The notes: generated by a model from the letters alone, not told the origin. Shown: positions 22,339 to 31,238, counted from the stretch's first letter. The stretch is DNA of 64,000 bases from Pampinifervens sp037481935 (GCF_046159715.1 NZ_JBJXCT010000003.1:1-64000), one strand, 5' to 3'. Translations and numbers: made by a program.

Positions 22339-24219
22339 TCATGCTACCTCCTGCTCAAGGCTTTTCTTCTCTTCCATCTCAACCTTAAACTCTTCCTTCT
22401 TGCACTCGCTTTTTACCTCAACTCCATGGAGTTTGAGTATTTCAACCACCTCCTCACAGGACATGGTTTCCTTTTCCAAAAGCCTTTTTACTACAGCCTG
22501 AATGGCTTCCCTGTATTCAAGAACGACTTTCTTCGTATCCTCGTATGCTTTTGTAAGTATCTTCTTTACCTCCTCGTCTATCTCCCTTCTCAGGTCCTCG
22601 CTTATATCCACGGAGGTTGTCATGCCACCAAGGAATGGGTTTACTGTTCTTCTCACCGCCAACGGACCAACGCGCTCACTCATGCCCCACATGGAAACCA
22701 TCCTGTAGGCAAGCTCCGTTGCTCTTTGAAGGTCGTTCTCCGCACCTGTGGTGATGCCTTCTTTGCCGTAGAACACCTCTTCTGCAGCACGCCCGCCCAT
22801 GAGGGTGAGTATCTTTCCGTAGAGGTCCTGCCTGTCATACATGTGCTTGTCATCTATGGGTAGCTGTTGCGTCACCCCAAGAGCCATACCCCTTGGTATT
22901 ATGGAGACCTTGTGCAAGGCATCAGAGCCCGGGACCATCAGGCTCATTATGGCGTGTCCCATCTCGTGGTATGCGATTTTTTCTTTTTCTTTCGGTGAGA
23001 TTACCATGCCCTTCCTCTCAAGACCCATGGTAATCCTGTCTATGGCTTCTTCTATGTCCTGCATCTCTATGGCTTCCTTTCCCTTCCTTGCCGCAAGAAG
23101 GGCCGCCTCATTCAGAACGTTCTCAAGGTCTGCGCCCGTAAAGCCTGGGGTCGCTCTTGCTACTATCTCAAGGTCCACATTGGGAGCCAGCTTCTTGTCC
23201 CTTGCATGCACCTTGAGTATTTCATACCTGCCCCTCACATCGGGTCTTGGTATGTATATCTGTCTGTCAAACCTGCCAGGTCTGAGCAGAGCAGGGTCAA
23301 GTATGTCCGGTCTGTTGGTGGCGGCAATGACTATTATTCCTTCGGAGGTGTCAAAGCCGTCCATCTCCACAAGGAGCTGGTTGAGGGTCTGCTCCCTCTC
23401 GTCATGCCCTCCTCCGAGGTTGAGGGCACCCCTCGAGCGACCCACTGCGTCTATTTCATCAATGAATATGATGCACGGAGCGTGCTTTTTTGCTGTATCA
23501 AAGAGGTCTCTCACCCTCGCAGCACCTACACCAACGAACATCTCCACAAAGTCAGAACCCGAAACTGAAATAAAGGGCACATGGGCTTCACCAGCAATGG
23601 CTTTTGCCAGAAGGGTTTTACCCACACCGGGCTCACCATAAAACATCACGCCCTTTGGAGGTCTACCGCCCAGCTTCTGGAACTTCACAGGGTCTTTCAG
23701 GTATTCTATTATCTCCTTGACTTCTTCTTTTACCTCTTCCATACCCGCCACATTCTCAAGGGTGACCTTGGGCTTCTCGTCTATGTATACCTTTGCTCTG
23801 CTTTTGCCAAAGCTGAAAGCCCTTGAGGTGGGGTTCCCCCCACCGCTCACCTGCCTCATCATGTATATCCATATGCCTATAAAAAGAAGAATAGGAAGCC
23901 ATGAGACAAGAAAAGGCACAAGCCAGCTGCTTTCCTGCACAGCCACCTCAACCTTTACTCCCTTGTCTATAAGTTTGTTCACTATATCAGAACCCGGCGG
24001 TATGCCCGTCTCTATCTTCTGACCTTCTGTGGTCACACCTGTAAGCAGGTTATCCTTTACCTTTACCTCTTTAAGCTTGCCTTCCTCTGCAAGCTCAAGC
24101 ACCGTGTTCACCGGTGTCCTGACTGCAGACTGGCTTCTATTGCTCTCAAAGAGGTTAAAGGCGAGAACCATAAAACCCAGAAGAACAACCCATATAAAAA
24201 TGCTTTTCATCCACTGCAT
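22339..24219 (-). CDS. ftsH: ATP-dependent zinc metalloprotease FtsH
   Basis: This membrane-bound AAA+ protease degrades damaged and regulatory proteins. Two N-terminal membrane helices (residues ~5-22 and ~105-125) flank a periplasmic domain. The AAA module has Walker A GEPGVGKT, pore loop MFVGVGA, Walker B IIFIDEIDAVG and the second region of homology (NRPDILDPALLRPGRFDR). The protease site is HEMGH with a further acidic zinc ligand in the TTGAENDL region. At 626 residues it is complete. GGAGGT precedes the start. Confidence 0.96.
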   Translation of the reverse strand: MQWMKSIFIWVVLLGFMVLAFNLFESNRSQSAVRTPVNTVLELAEEGKLKEVKVKDNLLTGVTTEGQKIETGIPPGSDIVNKLIDKGVKVEVAVQESSWLVPFLVSWLPILLFIGIWIYMMRQVSGGGNPTSRAFSFGKSRAKVYIDEKPKVTLENVAGMEEVKEEVKEIIEYLKDPVKFQKLGGRPPKGVMFYGEPGVGKTLLAKAIAGEAHVPFISVSGSDFVEMFVGVGAARVRDLFDTAKKHAPCIIFIDEIDAVGRSRGALNLGGGHDEREQTLNQLLVEMDGFDTSEGIIVIAATNRPDILDPALLRPGRFDRQIYIPRPDVRGRYEILKVHARDKKLAPNVDLEIVARATPGFTGADLENVLNEAALLAARKGKEAIEMQDIEEAIDRITMGLERKGMVISPKEKEKIAYHEMGHAIMSLMVPGSDALHKVSIIPRGMALGVTQQLPIDDKHMYDRQDLYGKILTLMGGRAAEEVFYGKEGITTGAENDLQRATELAYRMVSMWGMSERVGPLAVRRTVNPFLGGMTTSVDISEDLRREIDEEVKKILTKAYEDTKKVVLEYREAIQAVVKRLLEKETMSCEEVVEILKLHGVEVKSECKKEEFKVEMEEKKSLEQEVA

Positions 24220-24253
24220 CCGCTTACCTCCACGCTTAAAGATTTAATATTAA

Positions 24254-25147
24254 TCATGCCTCTGGGCTTTTCAAGGGCATGCCCCTTTTTACACTGTTTA
24301 TAAAGCTTTCCACACCTTTCATGCTTTTTATACCGTAGAGCCTGTATATGAGTCTTCTCCTTATAGCATGGGGTAGCTTTAAAAATGCCCTTCTGTCCAT
24401 ATCGCCATCTTTTATAACACTCTCTATGGCTTCCTGTGTAAGTTTCTGAAGAACATCCTCCTCTTCCTTCAGTATTTCTCTGAGCCTGAGAAAGCTCTCC
24501 TCAAGCCTGGGGTTTATCTTTTTCAGCTCTGGGACAACTCTGTGCCTTATTAGATTTCTCGCGTAGCTCAGGTCGTAGTTGGTGGAGTCCTCTACCCATG
24601 TCTCTCCCTCTGATTTTACAAAATCCTCTATTTCCTCCCTTGTGGCAAGGTAGAGGGGTCTTATTACTCTTCCCTCTTTTTCTTCAAAGCCAAGGAGCCC
24701 CTCCCTTCCTGCACCACGCACAAGCCACAGGAGCATGGTCTCTAGGAGGTCGTTAAGGTGGTGGGCGGTGGCTATGAGGTCAAAGCCAGCCTCCTGCCTT
24801 ATCTCTTCAAGGGCTCTGTATCTTAGCTCCCTTGCCCTTGCCTCAAGGTTTTCTCCATGGGACACAACCCTGAGCCTTCTTACGAAGATTTCAACTCCCT
24901 TACTCCTGGCAAAGTTCAGACAGAAGGACTCATCCCTGAAGGCTTCCTCCCCCCTTATCTGATGGTTTACGTGGGCAAGGGCGAGCCTCTTCAGCCTGAA
25001 AAAGTCCCATAGCCGGAGCATGCACAGGGCGAGGGCAACAGAGTCCACACCTCCTGAGAAGGCAATAAGAAGGGAAGAGTTTTCAGGTATAAGCCTTTTC
25101 TTCCTCTGAAACTGAACCACCTTTCTGAGCAGCCTGTGATATTTCAT
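24254..25147 (-). CDS. tilS: tRNA(Ile)-lysidine synthetase
   Basis: This enzyme adds lysine to C34 of tRNA-Ile(CAU) so that it reads AUA. The PP-loop motif FSGGVDSVALAL is near residue 30. Family blocks HVNHQIRGEEAFRDESF and TAHHLNDLLETMLLWLVRGAGREGLLG are present. At 297 residues it is the short form without the C-terminal TilS domains, as in other Aquificales. AUA codons are frequent in this window, so the enzyme is likely essential. It is coupled to the upstream TPR-like gene by ATGA. Confidence 0.93.
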   Translation of the reverse strand: MKYHRLLRKVVQFQRKKRLIPENSSLLIAFSGGVDSVALALCMLRLWDFFRLKRLALAHVNHQIRGEEAFRDESFCLNFARSKGVEIFVRRLRVVSHGENLEARARELRYRALEEIRQEAGFDLIATAHHLNDLLETMLLWLVRGAGREGLLGFEEKEGRVIRPLYLATREEIEDFVKSEGETWVEDSTNYDLSYARNLIRHRVVPELKKINPRLEESFLRLREILKEEEDVLQKLTQEAIESVIKDGDMDRRAFLKLPHAIRRRLIYRLYGIKSMKGVESFINSVKRGMPLKSPEA

Positions 25148-25746
25148 GCTGTAAGCCGTTTCTTTACCTCCTCATAGAAGGGGTGTGGAACGCCCTCCTG
25201 GTGAAGCCTCTCAAGAAGTTCAAGGGCGGATGTTCTGTCTCCCTTTCTTTCCAGGAGGTAGACCATTAGCTCGTAGGAGTTTATCTGAGGGAGTGTTCCC
25301 CCGTTCCTTTCTTTGAGTTCCTCCTTGTAGTCTTCAAAGAGCTCAAGGTCCATTCTGGCGTATTTTTCCATCCTTTCAAAATCTTTTAGCTTCTGGGAGA
25401 GCATAAGCAGGTCATTGAGTATGAGATGCCTCTCAAAAGCATTCTGACTGAGCTCAAGAGCTCTCAGATAAAGCCATTCTGCGTCCTCGTATTTCCCCTC
25501 AAGCAGGGCGGTCTGTGCAAGAGTGCCAAGAAGCGTTGTCCTGGTATAGCCAGGGTTGCTCACTTCTCCTGAGTCAAAATGCTTTGCCCGGAAGGGGAAG
25601 CGCATATCCTTTATGCTTTTAAGGGAAAAATAATACTTGACCCTCTTCTGGTCCCCCGGCTCAAGGGCTTCATACCAGTTCCAGAGGTCAAGGGCTTTCA
25701 GCACCCCTCCCTTTTCCCTGAAAATTCTGAAGACCTTACCAATCAT
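25144..25746 (-). CDS. TPR-like helical protein of unknown function
   Basis: The 200-residue protein is mainly helical. It contains a recognisable TPR-like stretch, 'TLLGTLAQTALLEGKYEDAEWLYLRALELSQNAFERHLILNDLLML' (about residues 72-117), and another at the C-terminus ('RKGDRTSALELLERLHQEG'). These repeats usually bind partner proteins. No catalytic motif is seen. It lies between panD and tilS, overlapping both (11 nt and 4 nt), so it is part of that operon. Confidence 0.65.
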   Translation of the reverse strand: MIGKVFRIFREKGGVLKALDLWNWYEALEPGDQKRVKYYFSLKSIKDMRFPFRAKHFDSGEVSNPGYTRTTLLGTLAQTALLEGKYEDAEWLYLRALELSQNAFERHLILNDLLMLSQKLKDFERMEKYARMDLELFEDYKEELKERNGGTLPQINSYELMVYLLERKGDRTSALELLERLHQEGVPHPFYEEVKKRLTA

Positions 25747-26134
25747 AGGTGCTTCCTACACCCTCAATAACCATATCCCTCCTTACTTCCTTTATCTGAT
25801 TGTTTTCGTTTACATAAACCAGATAGGGGCTGTAGTTTTCTAGCTCCTGTTCATTGAAAATTGCGTATGAAGCTATGATGATTATGTCGCCCACAGCGCC
25901 CAGCCTTGCAGCTGCACCGTTGAGCCTGACTTCACCGGAATACCTCGGGGCAGGTATCACATAGGTGGAAAAGCGTGCGCCGTTGCTCACGTTGTATACC
26001 TCTATCTTTTCAAAGGGCAAAAGGTCTGCCGCCTCCATCAGGGCAAGGTCAAGGGAGAGACTCCCTTCGTAATGAAGTTCTGCGCCCGTTATTCTTGCTC
26101 TGTGCACCTTTGATTTCAGCATAAACCTCTGCAT
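25736..26134 (-). CDS. panD: Aspartate 1-decarboxylase proenzyme
   Basis: This enzyme makes beta-alanine for pantothenate and coenzyme A. It is made as a proenzyme and cleaves itself at the Gly-Ser bond in HYEGSLSLD (Ser25), which becomes the pyruvoyl group. Family blocks NGARFSTYVIPA, GEVRLNGAAARLGAVGDIIIIASY are present. The ATG at 26134 preceded by GGAGGAAGGT gives the normal 132-residue protein. A longer frame runs into ilvE and is rejected. The gene diverges from ilvE. Confidence 0.94.
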   Translation of the reverse strand: MQRFMLKSKVHRARITGAELHYEGSLSLDLALMEAADLLPFEKIEVYNVSNGARFSTYVIPAPRYSGEVRLNGAAARLGAVGDIIIIASYAIFNEQELENYSPYLVYVNENNQIKEVRRDMVIEGVGSTYDW

Positions 26135-26196
26135 ACCTTCCTCCAGAGGAAATAAAAATATAACCTGAACCTTATAAACTTCAATGCCTTTTCTGA

Positions 26197-26202
26197 TATA
26201 AT
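26197..26202 (+). promoter_or_regulatory. ilvE -10 box
   Basis: A perfect TATAAT ends 8 nt before the ilvE ATG, so the transcript would begin at or 1-3 nt from the start codon. No Shine-Dalgarno sequence is present. Confidence 0.5.
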
Positions 26203-26210
26203 CTATAGGC

Positions 26211-27128
26211 ATGGAATACGCCTTTTTTGAAGGGAACTTCGTCCCCATAGAAGAAGCAAACATAAACATAAAGACCAACTCCTTCCACTACGGCACTGCC
26301 GTCTTTGAGGGTATTAGAGCCTACTGGAACGAAGAGCATGAGCAGCTGTATATCCTCTTTGCCAGAGAACATTACCAGAGGCTCATAAAAAACTGCAGGG
26401 CCATGTTCATGGAGCTTCCCTACAGCGTGGAGGACCTTGTTAGCATAACGGTAGAGCTCCTCAGAAAGAACCAGATAAGAGAGGATGTTTACATAAGACC
26501 CATAGCATACTTCAAAGACCTGAAACTCACACCAAAGCTCATAGACTACACTCCTGAAGTGGCCATATACACCTACAATTTTGGAAGGTATCTGGATACT
26601 TCCAAGGGCATAAGAGTAAAGGTTTCCTCCTGGAGGCGTAACGACGATAACTCCATACCTTCAAGATGGAAGGTGGCGGGAGCCTATGTAAACAGCGCAC
26701 TGGCGAAAACAGAGGCTCTCATGGCAGGTTACGATGAGGCTCTCATGCTGAACCAGCACGGTTTTGTGGCGGAGGGGTCTGGAGAAAACATATTCCTCAT
26801 AAGAGAGGGAAGGGCTATAACGCCCTCCTATTCAGAACATATACTTGAGGGCATAACAAGGTCTGCTGTAAAAAGACTTCTGAGAAATGAGCTTGTGGTT
26901 GAAGTGGAAGAGCGTCCTGTATCAAGGAGCGAGCTGTATGTGGCTGATGAGATTTTCCTTACAGGAACTGCAGCTGAGATAACTCCTGTGGTGGAGGTGG
27001 ACAACAGGAAGGTGGGGAATGGAGAGACGGGAAGTATCACAAAAGAACTTCAGGAAATATACTTTCGTGCCGTGAGGGGAATGATAGAAAGATACTCTGG
27101 CTGGCTTACACCCGTTTATGAAAAGTGA
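26211..27128 (+). CDS. ilvE: Branched-chain amino acid aminotransferase
   Basis: This fold-type IV PLP enzyme performs the last step of leucine, isoleucine and valine synthesis. Blocks YGTAVFEGIRAY, RPIAYF and GAYVNSALAKTEALMAGYDEALMLNQHGFVAEGSGENIFLIR are present; the PLP lysine is in ALAKTEA, and TGTAAEITPV is near the C-terminus. Length (305) is normal. The gene overlaps the following M28-like gene by 11 nt. leuC lies in the same region on the other strand. Confidence 0.94.
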   Translation: MEYAFFEGNFVPIEEANINIKTNSFHYGTAVFEGIRAYWNEEHEQLYILFAREHYQRLIKNCRAMFMELPYSVEDLVSITVELLRKNQIREDVYIRPIAYFKDLKLTPKLIDYTPEVAIYTYNFGRYLDTSKGIRVKVSSWRRNDDNSIPSRWKVAGAYVNSALAKTEALMAGYDEALMLNQHGFVAEGSGENIFLIREGRAITPSYSEHILEGITRSAVKRLLRNELVVEVEERPVSRSELYVADEIFLTGTAAEITPVVEVDNRKVGNGETGSITKELQEIYFRAVRGMIERYSGWLTPVYEK

Positions 27129-28203
27129 AAGGCTGGAGTTTTTCAAGGAGTTTGCATACAGGACCCTAAACCACAACAGACTTACAGGAACAGATGGCAA
27201 CGTAAGAGTTCGCAGGCTGATAGAGTCCTTCCTTGATTACACCTCCAGCAACTACAGGAAGGAGATTTTCCATACAAAAAAGCTCATACCCGAAGAGGCA
27301 TGGCTCAGCATAGGTGACAGAAAGATAAGGGGTGTTGCTTACATTGGCAGCAGGTCTATTGATAGGGAATCCTACGCAAAGAGGGAATACATAGAAGGTG
27401 ACATAGCCCTCATACCGGACTTAACCCGGGAAAAGGCTCTTCAGGCTCAGGAAAAGGGGGCTGTTGCGGTGATAACTTACAGGTCAGAGGATAAGGCAGA
27501 CGCATACACCTATGGAAGCTATGTGGGTCTGGACATACCCGTGGTGAGCATAAGGCGTGAGGATGTTCCAGAGATAGAGGACTCTGAAGTATTACTCAGA
27601 GTAAAGTCAAGCGAAAGAGTGGTAGAGGGCACAAATTTTCTCATGGAAATAGGAAGAGGACCCATAATCTACATCATCTCCCACATGGACACCACCGTAG
27701 ATATATACGGGGCTGTGGGCAACGGTGTTGGCTTTCTTCTTCTGCTCTTCCTTTACGAGGAGCTAAAGGAAAATTACACTGTTCCCTACAGGCTCAGGTT
27801 TCTTATCACAGATGCCAGAGAGCTTGGTATGGAAGGTGCGAAGTTTCATTTAAGGGGTGGTCTCAAGCACGTTTTTTACTGTATAAACCTTGAGGGTGTT
27901 GGATGGCACAACCCCTGCGTCCTCTACAGAGACTGGGGAGGGTATAACGGAGAAAAAATAAACCATATGTTTTACAAGCACCTGCAGGATATGAGGGTAA
28001 GCATAGACTTCTGTGAGGCAAAGGATAGGGATGGCGACCACATTCCCTTTAAGGAGCTTGGCATTCAAACCCTCTATCTCAGCTCTTATCCCTTTACCAT
28101 AAGGCACACCCATTATGATGTCTACGACGCCATAAGCTGGGACCATGTAATAATGTGGTATGAAGTTATACTATCCTTTTTAAGGAGGTTTCACAAACTA
28201 TGA
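27118..28203 (+). CDS. M28-like metallopeptidase homologue with altered metal ligands
   Basis: The 361-residue protein has an M28-type layout: a helical N-terminus, a PA-like insert (~residues 75-165) and a zinc-peptidase core. The core shows SHMDTT (His189, Asp191), DARELG (~232-237), GDHIPF (~306-311) and a C-terminal HTHYDVYD. The bridging Asp normally found in 'GAxDNxSG' is missing (GAVGNGVG at 198-205), and the usual Glu-Glu pair is Arg-Glu. Activity is therefore doubtful. There is no signal peptide, so it is likely cytoplasmic. It overlaps ilvE and the LolA-like gene. Confidence 0.7.
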   Translation: MKSERLEFFKEFAYRTLNHNRLTGTDGNVRVRRLIESFLDYTSSNYRKEIFHTKKLIPEEAWLSIGDRKIRGVAYIGSRSIDRESYAKREYIEGDIALIPDLTREKALQAQEKGAVAVITYRSEDKADAYTYGSYVGLDIPVVSIRREDVPEIEDSEVLLRVKSSERVVEGTNFLMEIGRGPIIYIISHMDTTVDIYGAVGNGVGFLLLLFLYEELKENYTVPYRLRFLITDARELGMEGAKFHLRGGLKHVFYCINLEGVGWHNPCVLYRDWGGYNGEKINHMFYKHLQDMRVSIDFCEAKDRDGDHIPFKELGIQTLYLSSYPFTIRHTHYDVYDAISWDHVIMWYEVILSFLRRFHKL

Positions 28204-28808
28204 GGCTCTTAATTCTTTTTACTCTTCTGCTTGCATACTCTGCCCTTGCCCAGTCCTTTGAGGACTTTCAGAAAAGGCTTGAAGACATAAGGAGCCTGAA
28301 GGTTGTATTTGTCCAGCGAGTTCAGTATCCATGGCAGTCAAAGCCTGACGTATCAAAGGGAACCTTTTATGCCCAGAGGGGTGGAAGGTTCAGGATAGAA
28401 TACGAACAGCCGGAGAACACGCTCATAGTGTCCGATGGATTTCAGGTAATGGTCTATTCACCGAGGGATAGAACAGCCTTCCTTGACCGTCTTGAGAGAA
28501 ACAGCTCACCAGTTGTGGAGGCCCTTTTTCTGGTGTCAAGACCTCTCTCTGAGGTGTTTGAGCTGGTTGGTGAGATGGAAAGTTCAAGGGGCAGAGTTTT
28601 CATACTCAAGCCAAAGGTCAGGGATGAATATTTTTCCAGGGTTCTGGTAGAGGTTTCCTCAAGGGGTGATATAAGGAGCATAAGGGTTGAAGAAAAGGAG
28701 GGAACCACTACCACAATAGAGTTCCTGAGTATGTCTTCCAACTTTACGCCCTCGGAGAACCTTTTTAGGGTCCGAGTTCCAGAGGGTGCAAGGGTAATAA
28801 GACCATGA
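28200..28808 (+). CDS. LolA-like outer-membrane lipoprotein carrier
   Basis: The 202-residue protein has a signal peptide (MRLLILFTLLLAYSALA, cleavage after ALA) and a LolA/LolB-like incomplete beta-barrel. Family features are 'LEDIRSLKVVFVQRVQYPW...KGTFYAQRGGRFRIEYEQPENTLIVSDG'. LolA shuttles lipoproteins across the periplasm. The LolC/E-like and LolD genes of the window lie about 25 kb away. It is coupled by 4-nt overlaps to the genes on both sides. Confidence 0.85.
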   Translation: MRLLILFTLLLAYSALAQSFEDFQKRLEDIRSLKVVFVQRVQYPWQSKPDVSKGTFYAQRGGRFRIEYEQPENTLIVSDGFQVMVYSPRDRTAFLDRLERNSSPVVEALFLVSRPLSEVFELVGEMESSRGRVFILKPKVRDEYFSRVLVEVSSRGDIRSIRVEEKEGTTTTIEFLSMSSNFTPSENLFRVRVPEGARVIRP

Positions 28809-29266
28809 AGATTCGCAGGGCAGAGGAGGGAGACATAAAAGAGCTGGTGGATGTCTATCTGCAGGGCTACAGAGGTCTTGAGGAATATTCCTATACTCAT
28901 CCCGATGATGTGCAGGCATATCTTCACTGGCTTTTCAGAAGAGATGTGGCAGGCATATGGCTTGCGGAAGAAAATGGAAAGATTGTTGGTTTTATTGCAA
29001 GCGACGGAAACTGGTTCAGTAAGAGGGAAGGAAAGGTGGTGGGTGCTATTCATGAGCTTGTGATTCTTCCAGAATACAGAAAAAAGGGCATAGGGAAGGC
29101 TCTTGTGGAGAGGGCCCTGGAATACTTCAAAAGTAGAGGACTTGAGATTGCAGAGCTCTGGGTGGGTGATGAAAACACAGGGGCAATGGACTTTTACAGG
29201 AATCTTGGGTTTGAGGAAAAAGACAGGTTTAACTACTGGGTGAGGATGACAAAAGCTCTGAAGTGA
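28805..29266 (+). CDS. GNAT-family N-acetyltransferase
   Basis: The 153-residue protein has the GNAT fold: an N-terminal strand-helix (MKIRRAEEGDIKELVDVYLQG), motif A with the acetyl-CoA loop (ELVILPEYRKKGIGKALVERAL, the R-x-x-G-x-G pattern) and motif B (NTGAMDFYRNLGFEEKDRF). It resembles RimI-like protein acetyltransferases, but the substrate cannot be read from sequence. The gene overlaps the LolA-like gene by 4 nt and the ttuA 3' end by 38 bp, tail to tail. Confidence 0.88.
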   Translation: MKIRRAEEGDIKELVDVYLQGYRGLEEYSYTHPDDVQAYLHWLFRRDVAGIWLAEENGKIVGFIASDGNWFSKREGKVVGAIHELVILPEYRKKGIGKALVERALEYFKSRGLEIAELWVGDENTGAMDFYRNLGFEEKDRFNYWVRMTKALK

Positions 29267-30146
29267 GCCTTTCTTTTAGCTTGCATACAGAACACACCTC
29301 TGCGGTGGTAGGCTCGCCACAGACAGTGCATGGTCTTAGCTTCACTTCCTTAGACTCAAGCAAAGGATGGAGCCTTCTTATAAAGTCCATGTAAAACCTC
29401 AGCTTTGTGCCGGGGCTATTCTCCTCTACTTGCGAGAGTATCTTCTTGTGTTCTATGGAGCTCGCCCCCTCTGCAAAGGGACATTCCTCCTCCACATACT
29501 CAATCCCTGAGAGGAAGGCATAAAGGGCGTTTTCCTTCTCAGTAAACTTAAAGAGTGGTTTTACTTTTCTCACAAAGCCATCGCCCTCTGGAAGAACTGG
29601 AAACTGCCTTGAAAGATAGTCCATGTTCCAGCTGAGCACATTGGAAAAGAGCGTAGCACTTTCATCATCAAGGTTATGTCCGGTGGCTATGACCCTGTAG
29701 CCCCTTTCCCTGGCAAAGCGGTTCATGTAGTATCTTTTGAGCTGTCCGCAGAAGGAGCAGGCAGGGCGGGACTCCACCTCACTTATCTGAGGTATTGTAG
29801 CAATTTCCTGACGCAGTTCCACCACAGAAAGCTCAAGCCCTCTTTCAAGGGCAAACTTCTCACACGCCTGCCTTGACCTTTGAGAATACTCGCCTATGCC
29901 AAGGTCTATGTAAAGCCCGTCCGCTCTGTAGCCAAGCCTGTGCAGTGCATCCCACAGAGACAGGCTGTCCTTTCCACCAGAGACCGCCACAAGAACTCTG
30001 TCCTCCCTCTGGAACATGCTGAACTCTCTTACGGTGGACTCTACCCTCCTGAGATACCACTCTATGTAGTGCTCTTTGCAAAGAGAGAGCCTGTGCTGTG
30101 GCAGGGACACAACAGCCTTCTGACCGCACTTCTGACATTTACGCAT
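29229..30146 (-). CDS. ttuA: tRNA-5-methyluridine(54) 2-sulfurtransferase
   Basis: This enzyme makes 2-thioribothymidine at tRNA position 54, a heat-stabilising change in thermophiles. It takes sulfur from the ubiquitin-like TtuB and uses a 4Fe-4S cluster. The N-terminal zinc finger is CQKCGQKA...SLCKEHY, the PP-loop is AVSGGKDSLSLWD, cluster cysteines are in ACSFCGQ and EECPFAEG, and the C-terminal zinc finger is CTVCGEPT...CSVCK. I prefer ATG 30146 (MRKCQKCGQ) over the in-frame GTG 18 nt upstream because it gives the standard N-terminus and starts 4 nt after the ttuB stop. Confidence 0.92.
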   Translation of the reverse strand: MRKCQKCGQKAVVSLPQHRLSLCKEHYIEWYLRRVESTVREFSMFQREDRVLVAVSGGKDSLSLWDALHRLGYRADGLYIDLGIGEYSQRSRQACEKFALERGLELSVVELRQEIATIPQISEVESRPACSFCGQLKRYYMNRFARERGYRVIATGHNLDDESATLFSNVLSWNMDYLSRQFPVLPEGDGFVRKVKPLFKFTEKENALYAFLSGIEYVEEECPFAEGASSIEHKKILSQVEENSPGTKLRFYMDFIRRLHPLLESKEVKLRPCTVCGEPTTAEVCSVCKLKERLTSELLSSSPSS

Positions 30147-30150
30147 TCTC

Positions 30151-30360
30151 TTAAATATATCCACCCGATATAGCGTTTATTACCCTGAGGCTCTCCCCGT
30201 CTTTTATGAAGTCCCTTTCGTCCAGAATCTCATCCCCCTTCACCACAAAGGCGTATTCCCTTGAAAGCCCAAGAGACCTCAGCAGGTCCTTTACCCTTAC
30301 CCTATCCCCTTCAAACTCCAGTTCAAGGCTCTGCCCCCTGTAGCTAACCCTGACCCTCAT
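30151..30360 (-). CDS. ttuB: Ubiquitin-like sulfur carrier (TtuB/ThiS/MoaD type) with a two-residue tail
   Basis: The 69-residue beta-grasp protein sits directly upstream of ttuA and is the likely sulfur donor. The fold is seen in VRVSYRGQSLELEFEGDRVRVKDLLRSLGL...FVVKGDEIL...IKDGESLRVINAISGG. Such proteins must end in Gly-Gly to form a thiocarboxylate, but this one continues GGYI before the stop. It needs trimming by a protease (as known for JAMM-processed QbsE), or the tail arose by stop loss (TAA to TAT). It overlaps the end of metF by 4 nt. The ttuB name rests on context. Confidence 0.8.
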   Translation of the reverse strand: MRVRVSYRGQSLELEFEGDRVRVKDLLRSLGLSREYAFVVKGDEILDERDFIKDGESLRVINAISGGYI

Positions 30361-31238
30361 GCCCTCAGAGCACCCTTGATGCCTTCGTATACAAGCAGTG
30401 TAGCCCTTGACTTGTTCAGAGTATAAAAGTGCAGTCCCTGAACGCCGTTCTCTAAGAGGTCAAGACACTGCTCTGTGGCAAACTCCACGCCTATCTTGAA
30501 GGTTTCCTCCGGGTTGTCCGCATAGGGTTCAAGCTTCTCCACCAGGCTCTGGGGTATGGTGGCACCGCACATGCTGGCAAACCTCTGAATCTGCCTGAAA
30601 TTGGTGATGGGCATTATACCGGGTATGATGGGAATATCTATGCCCTCTTTACTGCACAACTCCACAAACTCATAGAAGAAGGAATTATCAAAAAACATCT
30701 GTGTTATGGAAAAGTCTGCACCCGCCTCCACCTTCTTCCTGAAGTATCTTATCTCCCACTCCATGTTGGGAGACTCGGGGTGTCCCTCAGGGTAAGAGGC
30801 CACGCCTATGGAAAACCATGCGCCAAAACTTTCCCTTATCAGCCTCACAAGTTCATCAGAATGCCTGCAGGCACCCTCGGGGGGCCTGAAGTCGGGCATG
30901 TTTGCAGGCACATCCCCTCTAAGGGCAAGTATGTTCTCTATGCCCATGTGCCTGTATTCTTCCAGTATTTGCAAAAGCTCCTCTTTTGTATGTGCTATGC
31001 AGGTAAGATGTGCCATCACAGTCAGGTCTGTTTCCCTGTGAATCCTTTCCACCACCCTGCGCGTTCTGTCTCTTGTGCTTCCACCCGCACCGTAAGTGAC
31101 GGAAACAAAGGTAGGGTTAAGAGGCTGAAGGCTCTTTATGGTCTGAAAGAGCTCTTCCTCTCCCTCAGAAGTTTTGGGAGGGAAGAACTCAAAAGAAACG
31201 CTAAACCCTTTCTGTTTCAGATACTCTCCTATCTTCAA
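30357..31238 (-). CDS. metF: 5,10-methylenetetrahydrofolate reductase
   Basis: This FAD enzyme makes 5-methyltetrahydrofolate for methionine synthesis. Family blocks FSVSFEFFPPKT, VSVTYGAGGSTRDRT, LALRGDVP and the substrate-binding ADFSITQMFFDN and PGIMPI are present. I chose a TTG start at 31238 because GGAGG lies 6 nt upstream; another TTG at 31253 would add five residues. The protein is then 293 residues, normal for the family. It overlaps the upstream helical gene by about 38 nt and ttuB by 4 nt. Confidence 0.9.
   Translation of the reverse strand: MKIGEYLKQKGFSVSFEFFPPKTSEGEEELFQTIKSLQPLNPTFVSVTYGAGGSTRDRTRRVVERIHRETDLTVMAHLTCIAHTKEELLQILEEYRHMGIENILALRGDVPANMPDFRPPEGACRHSDELVRLIRESFGAWFSIGVASYPEGHPESPNMEWEIRYFRKKVEAGADFSITQMFFDNSFFYEFVELCSKEGIDIPIIPGIMPITNFRQIQRFASMCGATIPQSLVEKLEPYADNPEETFKIGVEFATEQCLDLLENGVQGLHFYTLNKSRATLLVYEGIKGALRA

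Noticed and set aside
22841..23641. A 266-codon open frame on the plus strand inside ftsH
   Set aside because: It is antisense to the highly conserved AAA domain of ftsH, resembles no family and is explained by codon bias of the real gene.
25736..26278. Longer panD start reaching into ilvE
   Set aside because: The ATG at 26134 has a strong ribosome binding site and gives the standard PanD N-terminus.
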